A stretch of 64,000 nucleotides of DNA from Thermohahella caldifontis (GTDB lineage: Bacteria > Pseudomonadota > Gammaproteobacteria > Pseudomonadales > Oleiphilaceae): the NCBI RefSeq assembly GCF_041153465.1, contig NZ_CP154858.1, positions 372,001 to 436,000 of the forward strand, given 5' to 3'. The notes beneath the pieces are model-generated. The model was not told where the DNA came from. It did not search any database and worked only from the letters and a program-made list of their open reading frames with translations. Both the position numbers and the translations under genes were made by a program. Positions 17,195 to 25,169 of this stretch are shown here, piece after piece (the stretch's first letter is position 1; every line of letters starts with the position of its first letter).

Positions 17195-18358
17195 GTGTCC
17201 ATCAAGGTACTGGTCGTAGACGACTCCGGTTTCTTCCGGCGTCGGATTGTTGAAATCCTCAACGGCGTGCCGGGCATTACCGTCGTGGGCACGGCCAGCA
17301 ATGGCCGGGAGGCCATAGAGCAGGCCAGGGCGCTGAAGCCTGACGTGATTACCATGGATTACGAAATGCCATTGATGGACGGTATTTCTGCGGTCCGTGC
17401 CATCATGCAGGAGCAGCCCACACCGGTCCTGATGTTTTCCTCCCTGACCCATGAAGGTGCCCGGGTCACGCTGGACGCGCTGGAAGCGGGTGCCATCGAC
17501 TACCTGCCCAAACAGTTTGAAGACATCGCCCGGGATAATCAGGGCATTCAGAAAACACTCGCCGACAAGATCCGTGCGGTGGCGCGGGCGCGTTACCGCC
17601 TCCGGTCCCCGTCCGGTCCGGCTGCGCCCGCAACCACCGACCGGCAAGCCAGACAGGCGACAGGGGCACGTCCCACTACAGCGACCCAACGGACCACCCG
17701 GCCGCAGGGAGCCAAGGATTCTCCCGAGCGCGTGGCTGTCCGAAAGACGCCGGCAGCGTCGTCCACGGGCAAGAAGACAGCAAGGCAGTCCTTTGCCCTG
17801 GTCGCCATCGGTACTTCCACAGGTGGGCCGGTTGCCCTCCAGAATGTCCTGACCCCCTTGCCGGCCAACTTCCCGGCACCCATTGTCCTGGTTCAGCACA
17901 TGCCGGCATCCTTCACGCCGGCGTTTGCGGAAAGGCTGAACCGCTTGTGCAAGATTCAGGTCAAGCAGGCGGAACATGGCGAACAGCTCAGGGCTGGCGT
18001 GGCCTATCTCGCGCCGGGTGGTTTGCAGATGATGATCGAACGCTCAGGGTCGCACGGCAAGATCGTCATCAGGGACGGGGGCGATCGCCTCCATTACAAA
18101 CCCTGCGTGGACGTTACCTTCGGCTCAATCGCCCGGGCCTATCCGGGCAAGGCGCTGGGCATCATTCTCACCGGTATGGGCGCTGACGGCAAGGATGGCT
18201 GTCGCCTGATGAAACAGACAGGGTGCCCCATCTGGGCTCAGGACGAAGAAACCAGCGTGATTTACGGTATGCCCATGGCGGTGGCCAAGGCGGGCCTGAC
18301 AGACGAAATCCTGCCCCTGGATCAGATCGCCCAACGGCTTGTGGAAACGGTTGCCTGA
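17195..18358 (+). CDS. cheB: Chemotaxis methylesterase response regulator CheB
   Basis: CheB demethylates and deamidates chemoreceptors and is activated by CheA. The start is GTG at 17195, 4 bases after AGGAGG. The 387-residue protein has a receiver domain (residues 1-125, phospho-acceptor Asp55 in TMDYEMP), a long basic linker (about 130-195) rich in Arg, Thr and Pro, and a C-terminal esterase domain with the catalytic Ser in AIGTSTGGP, His in LVQHMP and Asp in ILTGMGADG. It follows cheA by 17 bases. Confidence 0.97.
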   Translation: MSIKVLVVDDSGFFRRRIVEILNGVPGITVVGTASNGREAIEQARALKPDVITMDYEMPLMDGISAVRAIMQEQPTPVLMFSSLTHEGARVTLDALEAGAIDYLPKQFEDIARDNQGIQKTLADKIRAVARARYRLRSPSGPAAPATTDRQARQATGARPTTATQRTTRPQGAKDSPERVAVRKTPAASSTGKKTARQSFALVAIGTSTGGPVALQNVLTPLPANFPAPIVLVQHMPASFTPAFAERLNRLCKIQVKQAEHGEQLRAGVAYLAPGGLQMMIERSGSHGKIVIRDGGDRLHYKPCVDVTFGSIARAYPGKALGIILTGMGADGKDGCRLMKQTGCPIWAQDEETSVIYGMPMAVAKAGLTDEILPLDQIAQRLVETVA

Positions 18359-18361
18359 TCG

Positions 18362-19105
18362 ATGGACATGCTCAGCCTTATCGGCATTCTGATTGGTCTG
18401 ATGGCCGTCTTGGGCGGCAATCTGGTCGAAGGCGGACAACTGGGGGCGTTGGTCAATCTGCCGGCGGCACTCATTGTTCTCGGCGGTACCTTCGGTGCCA
18501 TTCTGCTGCAAACCCCGCTCCCCACCTTCCTCCGGGCGTGGCGCAATTTTATCTGGGTGTTCGTGCCGCCGTATGTCAGTCTGGCAGACGGGATCGAGAA
18601 AATCGTCAACTGGAGCCAGATCGCCCGGAAGGAAGGCCTGCTGGGGCTGGAAGCCATTGCGGACAACGAGCTGGATCCCTTCGCCCAGAAAGGTCTGTAC
18701 CTGCTGATCGACGGCGCCGAATCCGAAGTCATCCGCTCCATACTGGAACTGGATGTACAGAGCCGGGAACAGCGGGATCTGGCCGCCTGCAAGGTCTTTG
18801 AAGGCATGGGCGGCTATGCGCCCACCATGGGCATTCTCGGCGCCGTCCTGGGGCTGATCACCGTCATGCGACATCTGGAAGACCCAGCCATGCTGGGGCC
18901 CGGTATCGCCACGGCCTTTGTGGCCACCGTTTATGGTGTCGGGTTTGCCAACCTCTTCCTCTTTCCCGTGGCCAACAAGATCAAGGCCCAGGTGCATGCC
19001 ATGGCACAGTACCGCGAAATGCTCATTGAAGGCATTATCGGTATCTCCGAAGGGGAGAACCCCAAAGCCATCGAACTGAAGCTCAAGAGCTTCATGGAAG
19101 GTTGA
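18362..19105 (+). CDS. motC: Flagellar stator protein MotC (MotA/PomA family)
   Basis: MotC is the proton-channel stator subunit of the second Pseudomonas stator pair, MotCD. The 247-residue product has four transmembrane helices (first MLSLIGILIGLMAVLGGNLVE read in parts; last two around residues 150-195, GGYAPTMGILGAVLGLI) and a cytoplasmic torque loop. The ATG lies 3 bases after the cheB stop, with no clear separate ribosome-binding site. It is followed after one base by motD. Confidence 0.94.
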   Translation: MDMLSLIGILIGLMAVLGGNLVEGGQLGALVNLPAALIVLGGTFGAILLQTPLPTFLRAWRNFIWVFVPPYVSLADGIEKIVNWSQIARKEGLLGLEAIADNELDPFAQKGLYLLIDGAESEVIRSILELDVQSREQRDLAACKVFEGMGGYAPTMGILGAVLGLITVMRHLEDPAMLGPGIATAFVATVYGVGFANLFLFPVANKIKAQVHAMAQYREMLIEGIIGISEGENPKAIELKLKSFMEG

Positions 19106-19106
19106 C

Positions 19107-19877
19107 ATGCGCAGACGCCGGATGCAGGAAGAGCCAGAGAACCACGAACGCTGGCTGGTCTCATACGCCGATTTCATCACGCTGCTCTTCGCCTTCTTTG
19201 TGGTCATGTACTCCGTGTCTTCCGTCAACGAAGGCAAGTACAAGGTCCTTTCCGAGACACTGGAAGGCGTCTTTCAGGCCACCCAGAAGAGCATGAAACC
19301 GGTTCAGGTGGGGCAGACCAGTGCCGCACCAGAACAATCCGAAGTGCCGGTGGTGGAACCCTTTCCCACGCCGGATACAGGTGGGGATGCCCAGGATGCA
19401 CGCCGTCGCCTGAAAGCCATGGCCGACCAGTTTTACGCGCAGATGGAAGCGCTTATCAGTGATGGCCTGATCTCCCTCAACGAGTCGGATGACTGGCTGG
19501 AAATCACGCTTCAGAACAAGGTGCTGTTCGGCAGCGGAGACGCCATTCCCAGGGACGAAGCCTTCCCGTTGATTGATCGGGTGGCAGCCATCCTCAAGCC
19601 GTACCCCAACGCCATTCTGGTCGAAGGCTTCACGGACAACCAGCCCATCCGCAGCCGTTTCTACCCCTCCAACTGGGAGCTTTCGGCGGCACGGGCGGCC
19701 GCGGTTGTCCGGCTTCTTGTTCTCGATGGCATTGACCCTCAGAGACTGGCTGCCGTGGGTTACGGTGAACAGCATCCCGTCGCCCGTAATGACACGCCTG
19801 AAGGCCGCCAGCGAAACCGGCGTGTGGTTCTGCTGGTGTCCAAGGCCAATTCGTCACGGCTGGCGTTACGCCACTGA
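19107..19877 (+). CDS. motD: Flagellar stator protein MotD (MotB family, OmpA-like)
   Basis: MotD anchors the stator to peptidoglycan. The 256-residue product has a single N-terminal transmembrane helix (FITLLFAFFVVMYSVSS) that includes the plug-proximal region. In ITLLFAFF no Asp is seen at the usual MotB proton-acceptor position; the nearest Asp is in SYADFITLL at residue 24. A C-terminal OmpA/peptidoglycan-binding domain covers about residues 130-245 (EGFTDNQPI, then NWELSAARAAAVVRLL). It pairs with motC. Confidence 0.94.
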   Translation: MRRRRMQEEPENHERWLVSYADFITLLFAFFVVMYSVSSVNEGKYKVLSETLEGVFQATQKSMKPVQVGQTSAAPEQSEVPVVEPFPTPDTGGDAQDARRRLKAMADQFYAQMEALISDGLISLNESDDWLEITLQNKVLFGSGDAIPRDEAFPLIDRVAAILKPYPNAILVEGFTDNQPIRSRFYPSNWELSAARAAAVVRLLVLDGIDPQRLAAVGYGEQHPVARNDTPEGRQRNRRVVLLVSKANSSRLALRH

Positions 19878-20009
19878 AAGACGGCATACTATGTGCTTGA
19901 TCTCTGTCTGCAACGGGTTTTGCCCGTGTTGACGGGTGCCGGACGGCAGGGCATTGCCCGCCTGACGGCCTGACGAGACAGATGGCGGAAAAAGGGTGCC
20001 GGACTGATC

Positions 20010-20792
20010 ATGCGAATCTGGGCGATTGCCAATCAGAAAGGGGGCGTGGGGAAGACCACCACTGCCGTTGCGCTGGCCGGAGAACTGGCCCGCAAGGGCA
20101 AACGGGTGCTGCTTGTGGATCTGGATCCGCAGGGCTCCATGACCTCCTACTTCAGATATGATCCGGACGCCATGCCCAACAGTGTCTACGACCTGTTCAT
20201 GCACAAGGGGAAAGTCCCCGCCGATCTGCCCGCCCAGCTTCTCGTGGAAACCGGACATCCGAACGTCCAGCTGATGCCGGCCTCGACGGCCCAGGCCACG
20301 CTCGAGCGGCGCATGATTGGCGTGGAAGGCATGGGCCTGATTGTCTCCAGGGCGCTGGCGCATCTCTGGGATGATTTTGATTATGCCCTGCTGGACAACA
20401 CCCCCGTGCTCGGCGTGCTGCTGATCAATGCCCTGGCTGCCAGCCAGCATTTGCTGATTCCCGTCCAGACGGAATTTCTGGCCCTCAAGGGGCTCGAACG
20501 CATGCTGCACACGCTGGGCATGGTCATGAAAAGCCAGCGCAAGACGCTGGGGTTTACCATCATCCCCACCATGTTTGACCGGCGCACCCAGGCCTCCATC
20601 CAGAGTCTTGCCGCCCTGCGCCGGCAGCACGGTGAGCACGTGTGGCGTTTTGCGGTACCGGTGGATACCAAGTTCCGGGATGCCTCGCGCCGGGGGATCT
20701 TCCCGCAGGCGCTGGATGACCAGACCCACGGGGTCCGGGCCTATCGCCACTTGCTCAGGGATCTGGAGCAGCAACTGGGTCTGGACGGGTAG
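20010..20792 (+). CDS. parC: ParA-like ATPase ParC, positions chemoreceptor arrays at the pole
   Basis: This 260-residue ParA/MinD-type ATPase has the deviant Walker A motif NQKGGVGKTT with signature Lys10 and P-loop Lys15, VDLDPQGSM (switch), and LLDNTPVLGV in place of the usual Walker B DTPP. In Vibrio, ParC recruits and segregates polar chemotaxis arrays through ParP. The position between motD and a CheW-like gene inside the chemotaxis operon supports this role rather than plasmid or chromosome partition. A 132-base gap precedes it; a short ACGGG/CCCGT hairpin at 19913-19927 is the only structure seen there. Confidence 0.9.
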   Translation: MRIWAIANQKGGVGKTTTAVALAGELARKGKRVLLVDLDPQGSMTSYFRYDPDAMPNSVYDLFMHKGKVPADLPAQLLVETGHPNVQLMPASTAQATLERRMIGVEGMGLIVSRALAHLWDDFDYALLDNTPVLGVLLINALAASQHLLIPVQTEFLALKGLERMLHTLGMVMKSQRKTLGFTIIPTMFDRRTQASIQSLAALRRQHGEHVWRFAVPVDTKFRDASRRGIFPQALDDQTHGVRAYRHLLRDLEQQLGLDG

Positions 20793-20801
20793 GGGCGCGG
20801 C

Positions 20802-21839
20802 ATGAGCAGTACCGGCCGAAAGAAGGTGGATGAAGCCATCCTGGATTACCTCTCCGATCTGTTGACGCCCCTCGCCGATGACAGGGAGGCGGTCCGGGAT
20901 GGCGCATCCGACATGGGCGCCCCCACGGGCCCGGAACCGGAATCCGGCATACGGACTCGGAAAAGTGACGGATCTGCGTCCGGCCGATCGCCAACAGCCC
21001 GGGAGGTTTCTTCGCCGTCTGCCGCGGCCACCCGTGCGGCGTCACGGCCCCCGCAGCCCGCACGGGTTGCTCTGGCGGAAAAACCCCGCCTGCGTCCGAA
21101 ACTTGACGTGCGGCTCAGTGTGGCCGTGCCCGACGAAGCGCCTGCCTCGGCAGCCGCACCGGCAGCCCCTGCACCGCTGCAGGAATCCCCCCGGGGCAGG
21201 ACCCGGGCAGATCAGAAGACACCGTCCTGCCCGGAGACTGGCTCACCCGCGGCCGAACCGCCTGAGACCGGCCGCGCGGAACCGGATAAACCGGAACCTG
21301 ATCAGCGTGTTCAGGCCCCCCGGCAGCGGGAAGCCGGCGAGGGTGCAGCGCCCGGTTCTACCTATCCCGCCTGGGCAGGTGAGCGCTTTGACGTGCTGCT
21401 CTTCGAAGTGGCCGGACTCAAACTCGCCGTACCCCTGGTCACCCTGGGCAACATTCATCCGTTGGATCGGGCGCTCACGCACCTGTTCGGCATGCCGGAC
21501 TGGTTCATGGGCATCCTGCCCAATGGTGAGGTGAATATCAAGGTTGTGGATACGGCCCTCTGGGTCATGCCCGAGAAATACGACCCGGCCATGCGTGAAA
21601 GTGTCCGCTTTGTGGTCACCCTTCACGGAACGGAGTGGGGGCTGGCCTGTCATGTGATTCACCGTTCCATCAGCCTGAACCGGGATGAGGTCAAATGGCG
21701 CGTCAACCGGGCCAAACGCCCCTGGCTGGCCGGGACTGTCGTCCGCCATATGTGTGCCCTGCTGGACGTGGAAGCCCTGGCCGGGCTGCTTCGTTCCGAA
21801 GAGTCGGGACAACGGCCTGACGGCGCCCGGAAAAAATGA
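20802..21839 (+). CDS. parP: ParP, CheW-like array-coupling protein with long disordered N-terminus
   Basis: This 345-residue protein starts with a short helical segment (KKVDEAILDYLSDLLTPL), has a Pro/Ala/Arg-rich low-complexity region of about 150 residues, and ends in a CheW-like domain (about 190-335; FDVLLFEVAGLKLAVPLVTL). In Vibrio, ParP binds ParC through its N-terminal part and binds CheA and receptors through the C-terminal AIF domain. Here it follows parC by 9 bases and precedes cheW. Identity rests on architecture and order; the disordered region itself is not alignable by eye. Confidence 0.88.
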   Translation: MSSTGRKKVDEAILDYLSDLLTPLADDREAVRDGASDMGAPTGPEPESGIRTRKSDGSASGRSPTAREVSSPSAAATRAASRPPQPARVALAEKPRLRPKLDVRLSVAVPDEAPASAAAPAAPAPLQESPRGRTRADQKTPSCPETGSPAAEPPETGRAEPDKPEPDQRVQAPRQREAGEGAAPGSTYPAWAGERFDVLLFEVAGLKLAVPLVTLGNIHPLDRALTHLFGMPDWFMGILPNGEVNIKVVDTALWVMPEKYDPAMRESVRFVVTLHGTEWGLACHVIHRSISLNRDEVKWRVNRAKRPWLAGTVVRHMCALLDVEALAGLLRSEESGQRPDGARKK

Positions 21840-21841
21840 AG

Positions 21842-21857
21842 TGGCACAGTTTTCGCC
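21842..21857 (+). promoter_or_regulatory. Candidate sigma-54 (RpoN) promoter for cheW
   Basis: TGGCACAGTTTTCGCC has a perfect -24 element TGGCAC and GG-N10-GC spacing; the -12 half is TCGC instead of TTGC. It begins two bases after the parP stop and 50 bases before the cheW ribosome-binding site. It may give cheW and the downstream DUF2802 gene their own transcription. Confidence 0.5.
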
Positions 21858-21906
21858 TTGATCTATAGTAAGTATCAAACATCGGAAATTTGACGGGAGA
21901 CGCACA

Positions 21907-22389
21907 ATGGCATCCAACACATCCGGCGGGCGCGCAGACGATCCCATTCTGCAGTATGTGACCTTCAAGCTGGATCACGAGACCTACGGCATCAATGTGA
22001 TGCAGATTCAGGAGGTGCTGCGCTACACCGAGATTGCCCCGGTTCCGGGCGCACCGGACTACGTTCTGGGCATCATCAACCTGCGTGGCAACGTGGTGAC
22101 GGTGATCGACACCCGCAAGCGCTTTGGTCTGGACGAAGCCGAGGTCACCGACCATACCCGGATCGTGGTGCTGGAGCTGGGATCGCATGTCGTCGGCATC
22201 CTGGTGGACTCGGTGGCGGAAGTGGTCTACCTGCGCCAGTCCGAGATTGAAACTGCGCCCAATGTGGGCAATGATGAGAGCGCCAAGTTCATTCAGGGTG
22301 TCTGCAACAAGAATGGCGAGCTGATCATCCTGGTCGAGTTCGAGAAAATGCTCTCGGATGAAGAGTGGGCTGAAGTGGATTCCCTCTAG
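21907..22389 (+). CDS. cheW: Chemotaxis adaptor protein CheW
   Basis: CheW couples chemoreceptors to CheA. The 160-residue protein is a single CheW domain with the conserved signatures YGINVMQIQEVLRYTEI, GAPDYVLGIINLRGNVVTVID and GILVDSVAEVVYL. A CGGGAGAC sequence precedes the ATG. It is a canonical-length CheW, distinct from the preceding long ParP. Confidence 0.97.
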   Translation: MASNTSGGRADDPILQYVTFKLDHETYGINVMQIQEVLRYTEIAPVPGAPDYVLGIINLRGNVVTVIDTRKRFGLDEAEVTDHTRIVVLELGSHVVGILVDSVAEVVYLRQSEIETAPNVGNDESAKFIQGVCNKNGELIILVEFEKMLSDEEWAEVDSL

Positions 22390-22400
22390 GAGGTACAACC

Positions 22401-22784
22401 ATGCAACCGGATTGGCTTGTTCCCGCGCTGGGTATACTGAGCCTCGTCGCCGTCCCGGCGCTGGGTATGGCATTGCATCTCTGGCGCAGGCTCACGCTCG
22501 TTTCCGTGAAAATGGAGCAGCTGGAGCGTGACCTCGGGGTCGAGCGGGAAGCCACCCAGGCCATGGGCAGGAGACTGCTGATGATGGAAAAGCGGTTTGC
22601 CGCCTTGCAGCGCAAGCACCGTGAGCTGGAGGCGGAGGACGCGCAGCGCGTCTCCTACAACGAAGCGGTACGCCTGCTGCAGATGGGGGCCAGCATTGAC
22701 GAGCTGGTGGAAACCTGCGGACTGTCCCGTGCCGAGGCCGAACTGATCTCGGTCCTGCAGCGAACCGATCACCTCTCCGACTGA
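22401..22784 (+). CDS. DUF2802 membrane-anchored coiled-coil protein
   Basis: This 127-residue protein has an N-terminal transmembrane helix (about residues 4-26, VPALGILSLVAVPALGMALH), a coiled-coil region (about 35-75) rich in Glu, Lys and Arg, and a C-terminal helix-turn-helix-like segment (YNEAVRLLQMGASIDELVETC, with GLSRAEAELI after it). It belongs to the DUF2802 family that commonly follows cheW in Pseudomonas and Marinobacter. No biochemical function is known. It ends convergently with the FlhB-like gene, overlapping it by 16 bases. Confidence 0.85.
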   Translation: MQPDWLVPALGILSLVAVPALGMALHLWRRLTLVSVKMEQLERDLGVEREATQAMGRRLLMMEKRFAALQRKHRELEAEDAQRVSYNEAVRLLQMGASIDELVETCGLSRAEAELISVLQRTDHLSD

Positions 22785-23059
22785 GGCGGCTCCCAGCCGT
22801 CGGGGCTGCGTCCTTTCAGTACCCAGGCAAAGGCGATGACCTCCGCGATGGCCCGGTAAAGGCCGGCCGGAATGTCATCGCCGAGTTCCAGGTGCATCAG
22901 ACTTCTGACCAGCTCGGCATCCTCGTAGATCGGCACACCATGTTTCCGTGCGATCTCGACGATCTGTCTGGCCAGGTCATCTTCTCCCTTGCCGGTGAGC
23001 TTCGGGGCGGTCTTGCCGTTGTAGTAGAGCGCCAGGGCCCGGTCAGTCTTGTCCGTCAT
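22769..23059 (-). CDS. Stand-alone FlhB C-terminal-domain protein (FlhX/YlqH-like)
   Basis: The 96-residue product aligns with the part of FlhB that remains after NPTH autocleavage: ALALYYNG matches the FlhB strand after the cleavage site, KGEDDLARQIVEIARKHGV matches KGVDFMALKIREIARAHGV, and GDDIPAGLYRAIAEVIAFAW matches the last FlhB helices. There is no NPTH motif and no membrane domain. In Helicobacter an equivalent protein (FlhX) can replace the cleaved FlhB fragment. It lies 2 bases after the FliK-like gene, so the two form an operon. Confidence 0.88.
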   Translation of the reverse strand: MTDKTDRALALYYNGKTAPKLTGKGEDDLARQIVEIARKHGVPIYEDAELVRSLMHLELGDDIPAGLYRAIAEVIAFAWVLKGRSPDGWEPPQSER

Positions 23060-23061
23060 CG

Positions 23062-24387
23062 TCAGACTCGCGTGTCAATATATTGACGTCGTATGCCGGT
23101 CTCTTCACGGGGAGGCTGGCCTTCCTGTGCCGAGATCTCGCCCACGGCCAGTCCCCAGCGCCTGAGCCCGGCTTCCAGCATGGGTTGCTGTGCCTGCAGC
23201 TTGTCCAGTGTGGACCGGTCAGGTACCCAGAAGCGGGCGGAAACCCGACCATCGCAATAAAGCACGCAGGCGTGCAGGGCCTGCTCCTGTCCCCAGGGGA
23301 ACGCCAGATTGACCTGCCATTGCAGTGCGGGCCGGCCTTTCGGTCCCTTGTCGACCGGCTTCCTCTGCACGCGCATCGACAGGGTCTCAGCCCGGCCATC
23401 CACCTGATAGGGGAGTTCGATGATCCAGACGGGGGGAGGCGGAGGCGCGTCAGAGTCCGGTGGCGGTCCCGGCAGACTGTTGAGCTGATTGACATGAACC
23501 CGGGTCAGCATGCGCGCCAGTATCTGCAGCCACTGGCCCACGTCCGGTTTTGCCTGCTGCGCCTCGGCATGGCCCGGTTTCGTTCCGGCAGACCGGGGCA
23601 GCAGAAGCGCCAGCACTTCATCGGGCAGATCGGGGGCGGGGCCGGCCCGGAACAGGTTGGCGAACGTCTCCGGGGAGAGGTTCAGCGTGCGCGCCAGGGT
23701 GACCAGTGTATCCATCAGCCGCAGCTTGAATGTGTCAGGCAGAACATCCCCCTTACCGATGCTGGCTTCGGTCCACAGACCGGCGTACTGCATGGCTGCC
23801 GGCAGGCTGTCCGGGCGGGTCAGACTGGTCAGCGAGGGCAAGGAACCCATCAGCTGTTGCCACGCACCCCGAATGAGCGGTGACTGGCCCGGCAAGCTGC
23901 CCCGGGCCGGGTCGGCCAGGGTGCCGGCCCGGGAGAGCAAACTGCCGAGCGGTTGCTGCACGGGCAGCCAGCGCTTCAGTGCGCTGGTCAATACAGCCGC
24001 CTTGAGTGAGTCGAGTGTCTGGCGCGGTACATCAGGGGGTGCCGGCTCCAGACGCCAGCCTCCGGCATCACCCTGCAGCAGGCGGATCAGTGCGCCGCTG
24101 CGAAGCCAGGCAGCAGTCCGGGCATCGGTGCCGGGCAGCGTGATGGTGAGCGCATGTTGTTCGCCCTGCAGGGTCAGCATCAGGGCGGGAGGGGAATCCG
24201 CGGCGGCGACGCCGGGCGTCCTGACAGGCTGGATATCGCGGACCAGAAAGACACCGGCGCGCACTTCCGCCACCGTCTGCAGGGCGGCTTGCCTGGCTTC
24301 GGCAATCGTTTCTGCCGCGGGGAGGGGTGCCGGCGTCCCTGGCAGCAGCTGGCGTATGGCCTGGGCCGAAACCTGTATCGTGGGCAT
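23062..24387 (-). CDS. FliK-like hook-length-control-family protein
   Basis: This 441-residue protein begins MPTIQVSAQAIRQLLPG and is rich in Leu, Pro, Ala and Arg. Its C-terminal part (about residues 315-430) holds a Flg_hook-like core with WIIELPYQVDGRAETLSMRV and WQVNLAFPWGQEQALHA, followed by VSARFWVPDRSTLDKL and GLRRWGLAVGEI. It is unlike the main FliK at 1564-2733 in its N-terminus. Genes of this type often sit next to a stand-alone FlhB C-terminal domain. A role in export substrate choice is inferred. Confidence 0.8.
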   Translation of the reverse strand: MPTIQVSAQAIRQLLPGTPAPLPAAETIAEARQAALQTVAEVRAGVFLVRDIQPVRTPGVAAADSPPALMLTLQGEQHALTITLPGTDARTAAWLRSGALIRLLQGDAGGWRLEPAPPDVPRQTLDSLKAAVLTSALKRWLPVQQPLGSLLSRAGTLADPARGSLPGQSPLIRGAWQQLMGSLPSLTSLTRPDSLPAAMQYAGLWTEASIGKGDVLPDTFKLRLMDTLVTLARTLNLSPETFANLFRAGPAPDLPDEVLALLLPRSAGTKPGHAEAQQAKPDVGQWLQILARMLTRVHVNQLNSLPGPPPDSDAPPPPPVWIIELPYQVDGRAETLSMRVQRKPVDKGPKGRPALQWQVNLAFPWGQEQALHACVLYCDGRVSARFWVPDRSTLDKLQAQQPMLEAGLRRWGLAVGEISAQEGQPPREETGIRRQYIDTRV

Positions 24388-24414
24388 AGCCTTACAATCT
24401 GTTCATATAGGGGT

Positions 24415-24443
24415 AGTTAATGAAACTTAATGAGGTATGTCAA
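24415..24443 (-). promoter_or_regulatory. Weak sigma-70 promoter candidate for the FliK-like gene
   Basis: On the minus strand a perfect TTGACA (24443-24438) is followed after 17 bases by TTAACT (24420-24415), a poor -10. The site is 28 bases before the FliK-like start. It is offered only because the -35 box is exact. Confidence 0.3.
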
Positions 24444-24471
24444 GAACATCGACAAATGAGGTGATAGCATA

Positions 24472-24499
24472 TTGCCAAACGCGGCGGTGTACGGATAAT
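24472..24499 (+). promoter_or_regulatory. Candidate sigma-70 promoter for the ccm operon
   Basis: TTGCCA (24472-24477), 16 bases, GATAAT (24494-24499) is a good housekeeping-type match, 37 bases before the chosen ccmA start. It lies in the 150-base divergent gap between the FliK-like gene and ccmA. Confidence 0.5.
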
Positions 24500-24536
24500 C
24501 CCCGCCACGGTAACGAACGGGTCAGGCAGGTTGCGT

Positions 24537-25169
24537 GTGTCAGAAGTGATGCTGGAAGTCAGAAATCTGGGCTGTGAGCGGGACTTTCGGGTGCTGTTCC
24601 GGCAACTCAGCTTTACCGTGAGGAGTGGCGATGTGGTCCAGGTGGAAGGCCCCAACGGCTCCGGCAAGACCACGCTGCTGCGCATGCTGGCCGGCATGCT
24701 GCCTGTCCACGAAGGTGAGATTTACTGGCAGGGGGAGCCGATGGAGCGGGTTCGTCCCATGTTCTACGAGTCCCTGCTGTACCTGGGCCACAAGACCGGC
24801 GTCAAGGACAGTCTCACCCCCTGGGAGAACCTGCGCAGCTGGGCGGCCCTGAGGCATCCCGTCAGCGACGACGCCCTCATGGAAGCGCTGGCACGGGTGG
24901 GACTGGCAGGTTTCGAGCATACGCCCGCGCACAGCCTCTCCGCCGGTCAGCAGCGCCGGATCGCCCTGGCGCGCCTGTTTGTCTCCCGGGCCCCGCTGTG
25001 GATTCTGGATGAGCCCTTCACGGCCATCGACAAGAAGGGGGTCGCCGAACTGGAAGACCTGATGATTCAGCGTGGCCGGGAAGGCATGGCTGTACTGATG
25101 ACCACCCATCATGCCCCCCGCATTGACGGTGAGCTTCGCAAGGTGACCCTGGGGAGGGCGCAGGCATGA
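24537..25169 (+). CDS. ccmA: Heme exporter ATP-binding protein CcmA
   Basis: CcmA is the ATPase of the CcmABCD complex that releases holo-CcmE during cytochrome c maturation. The product is about 210 residues. Walker A GPNGSGKTT, ABC signature LSAGQQRRIALARL and Walker B LWILDEPFTAID are intact. GTG 24537 is preferred because it lies about 7 bases after AGGCAGG; TTG 24531 abuts that sequence and ATG 24549 is a shorter alternative. It overlaps ccmB by 4 bases. Confidence 0.95.
   Translation: MSEVMLEVRNLGCERDFRVLFRQLSFTVRSGDVVQVEGPNGSGKTTLLRMLAGMLPVHEGEIYWQGEPMERVRPMFYESLLYLGHKTGVKDSLTPWENLRSWAALRHPVSDDALMEALARVGLAGFEHTPAHSLSAGQQRRIALARLFVSRAPLWILDEPFTAIDKKGVAELEDLMIQRGREGMAVLMTTHHAPRIDGELRKVTLGRAQA

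Noticed and set aside
19913..19927. ACGGG/CCCGT hairpin before parC as a terminator
   Set aside because: The stem is only 5 bp and no T-tract follows; parC is expected to be read from the che operon.
20010..20792. ParC as a plasmid or chromosome partition protein
   Set aside because: There is no ParB gene or parS-like repeat nearby, and the gene sits inside the chemotaxis operon before a CheW-like partner.
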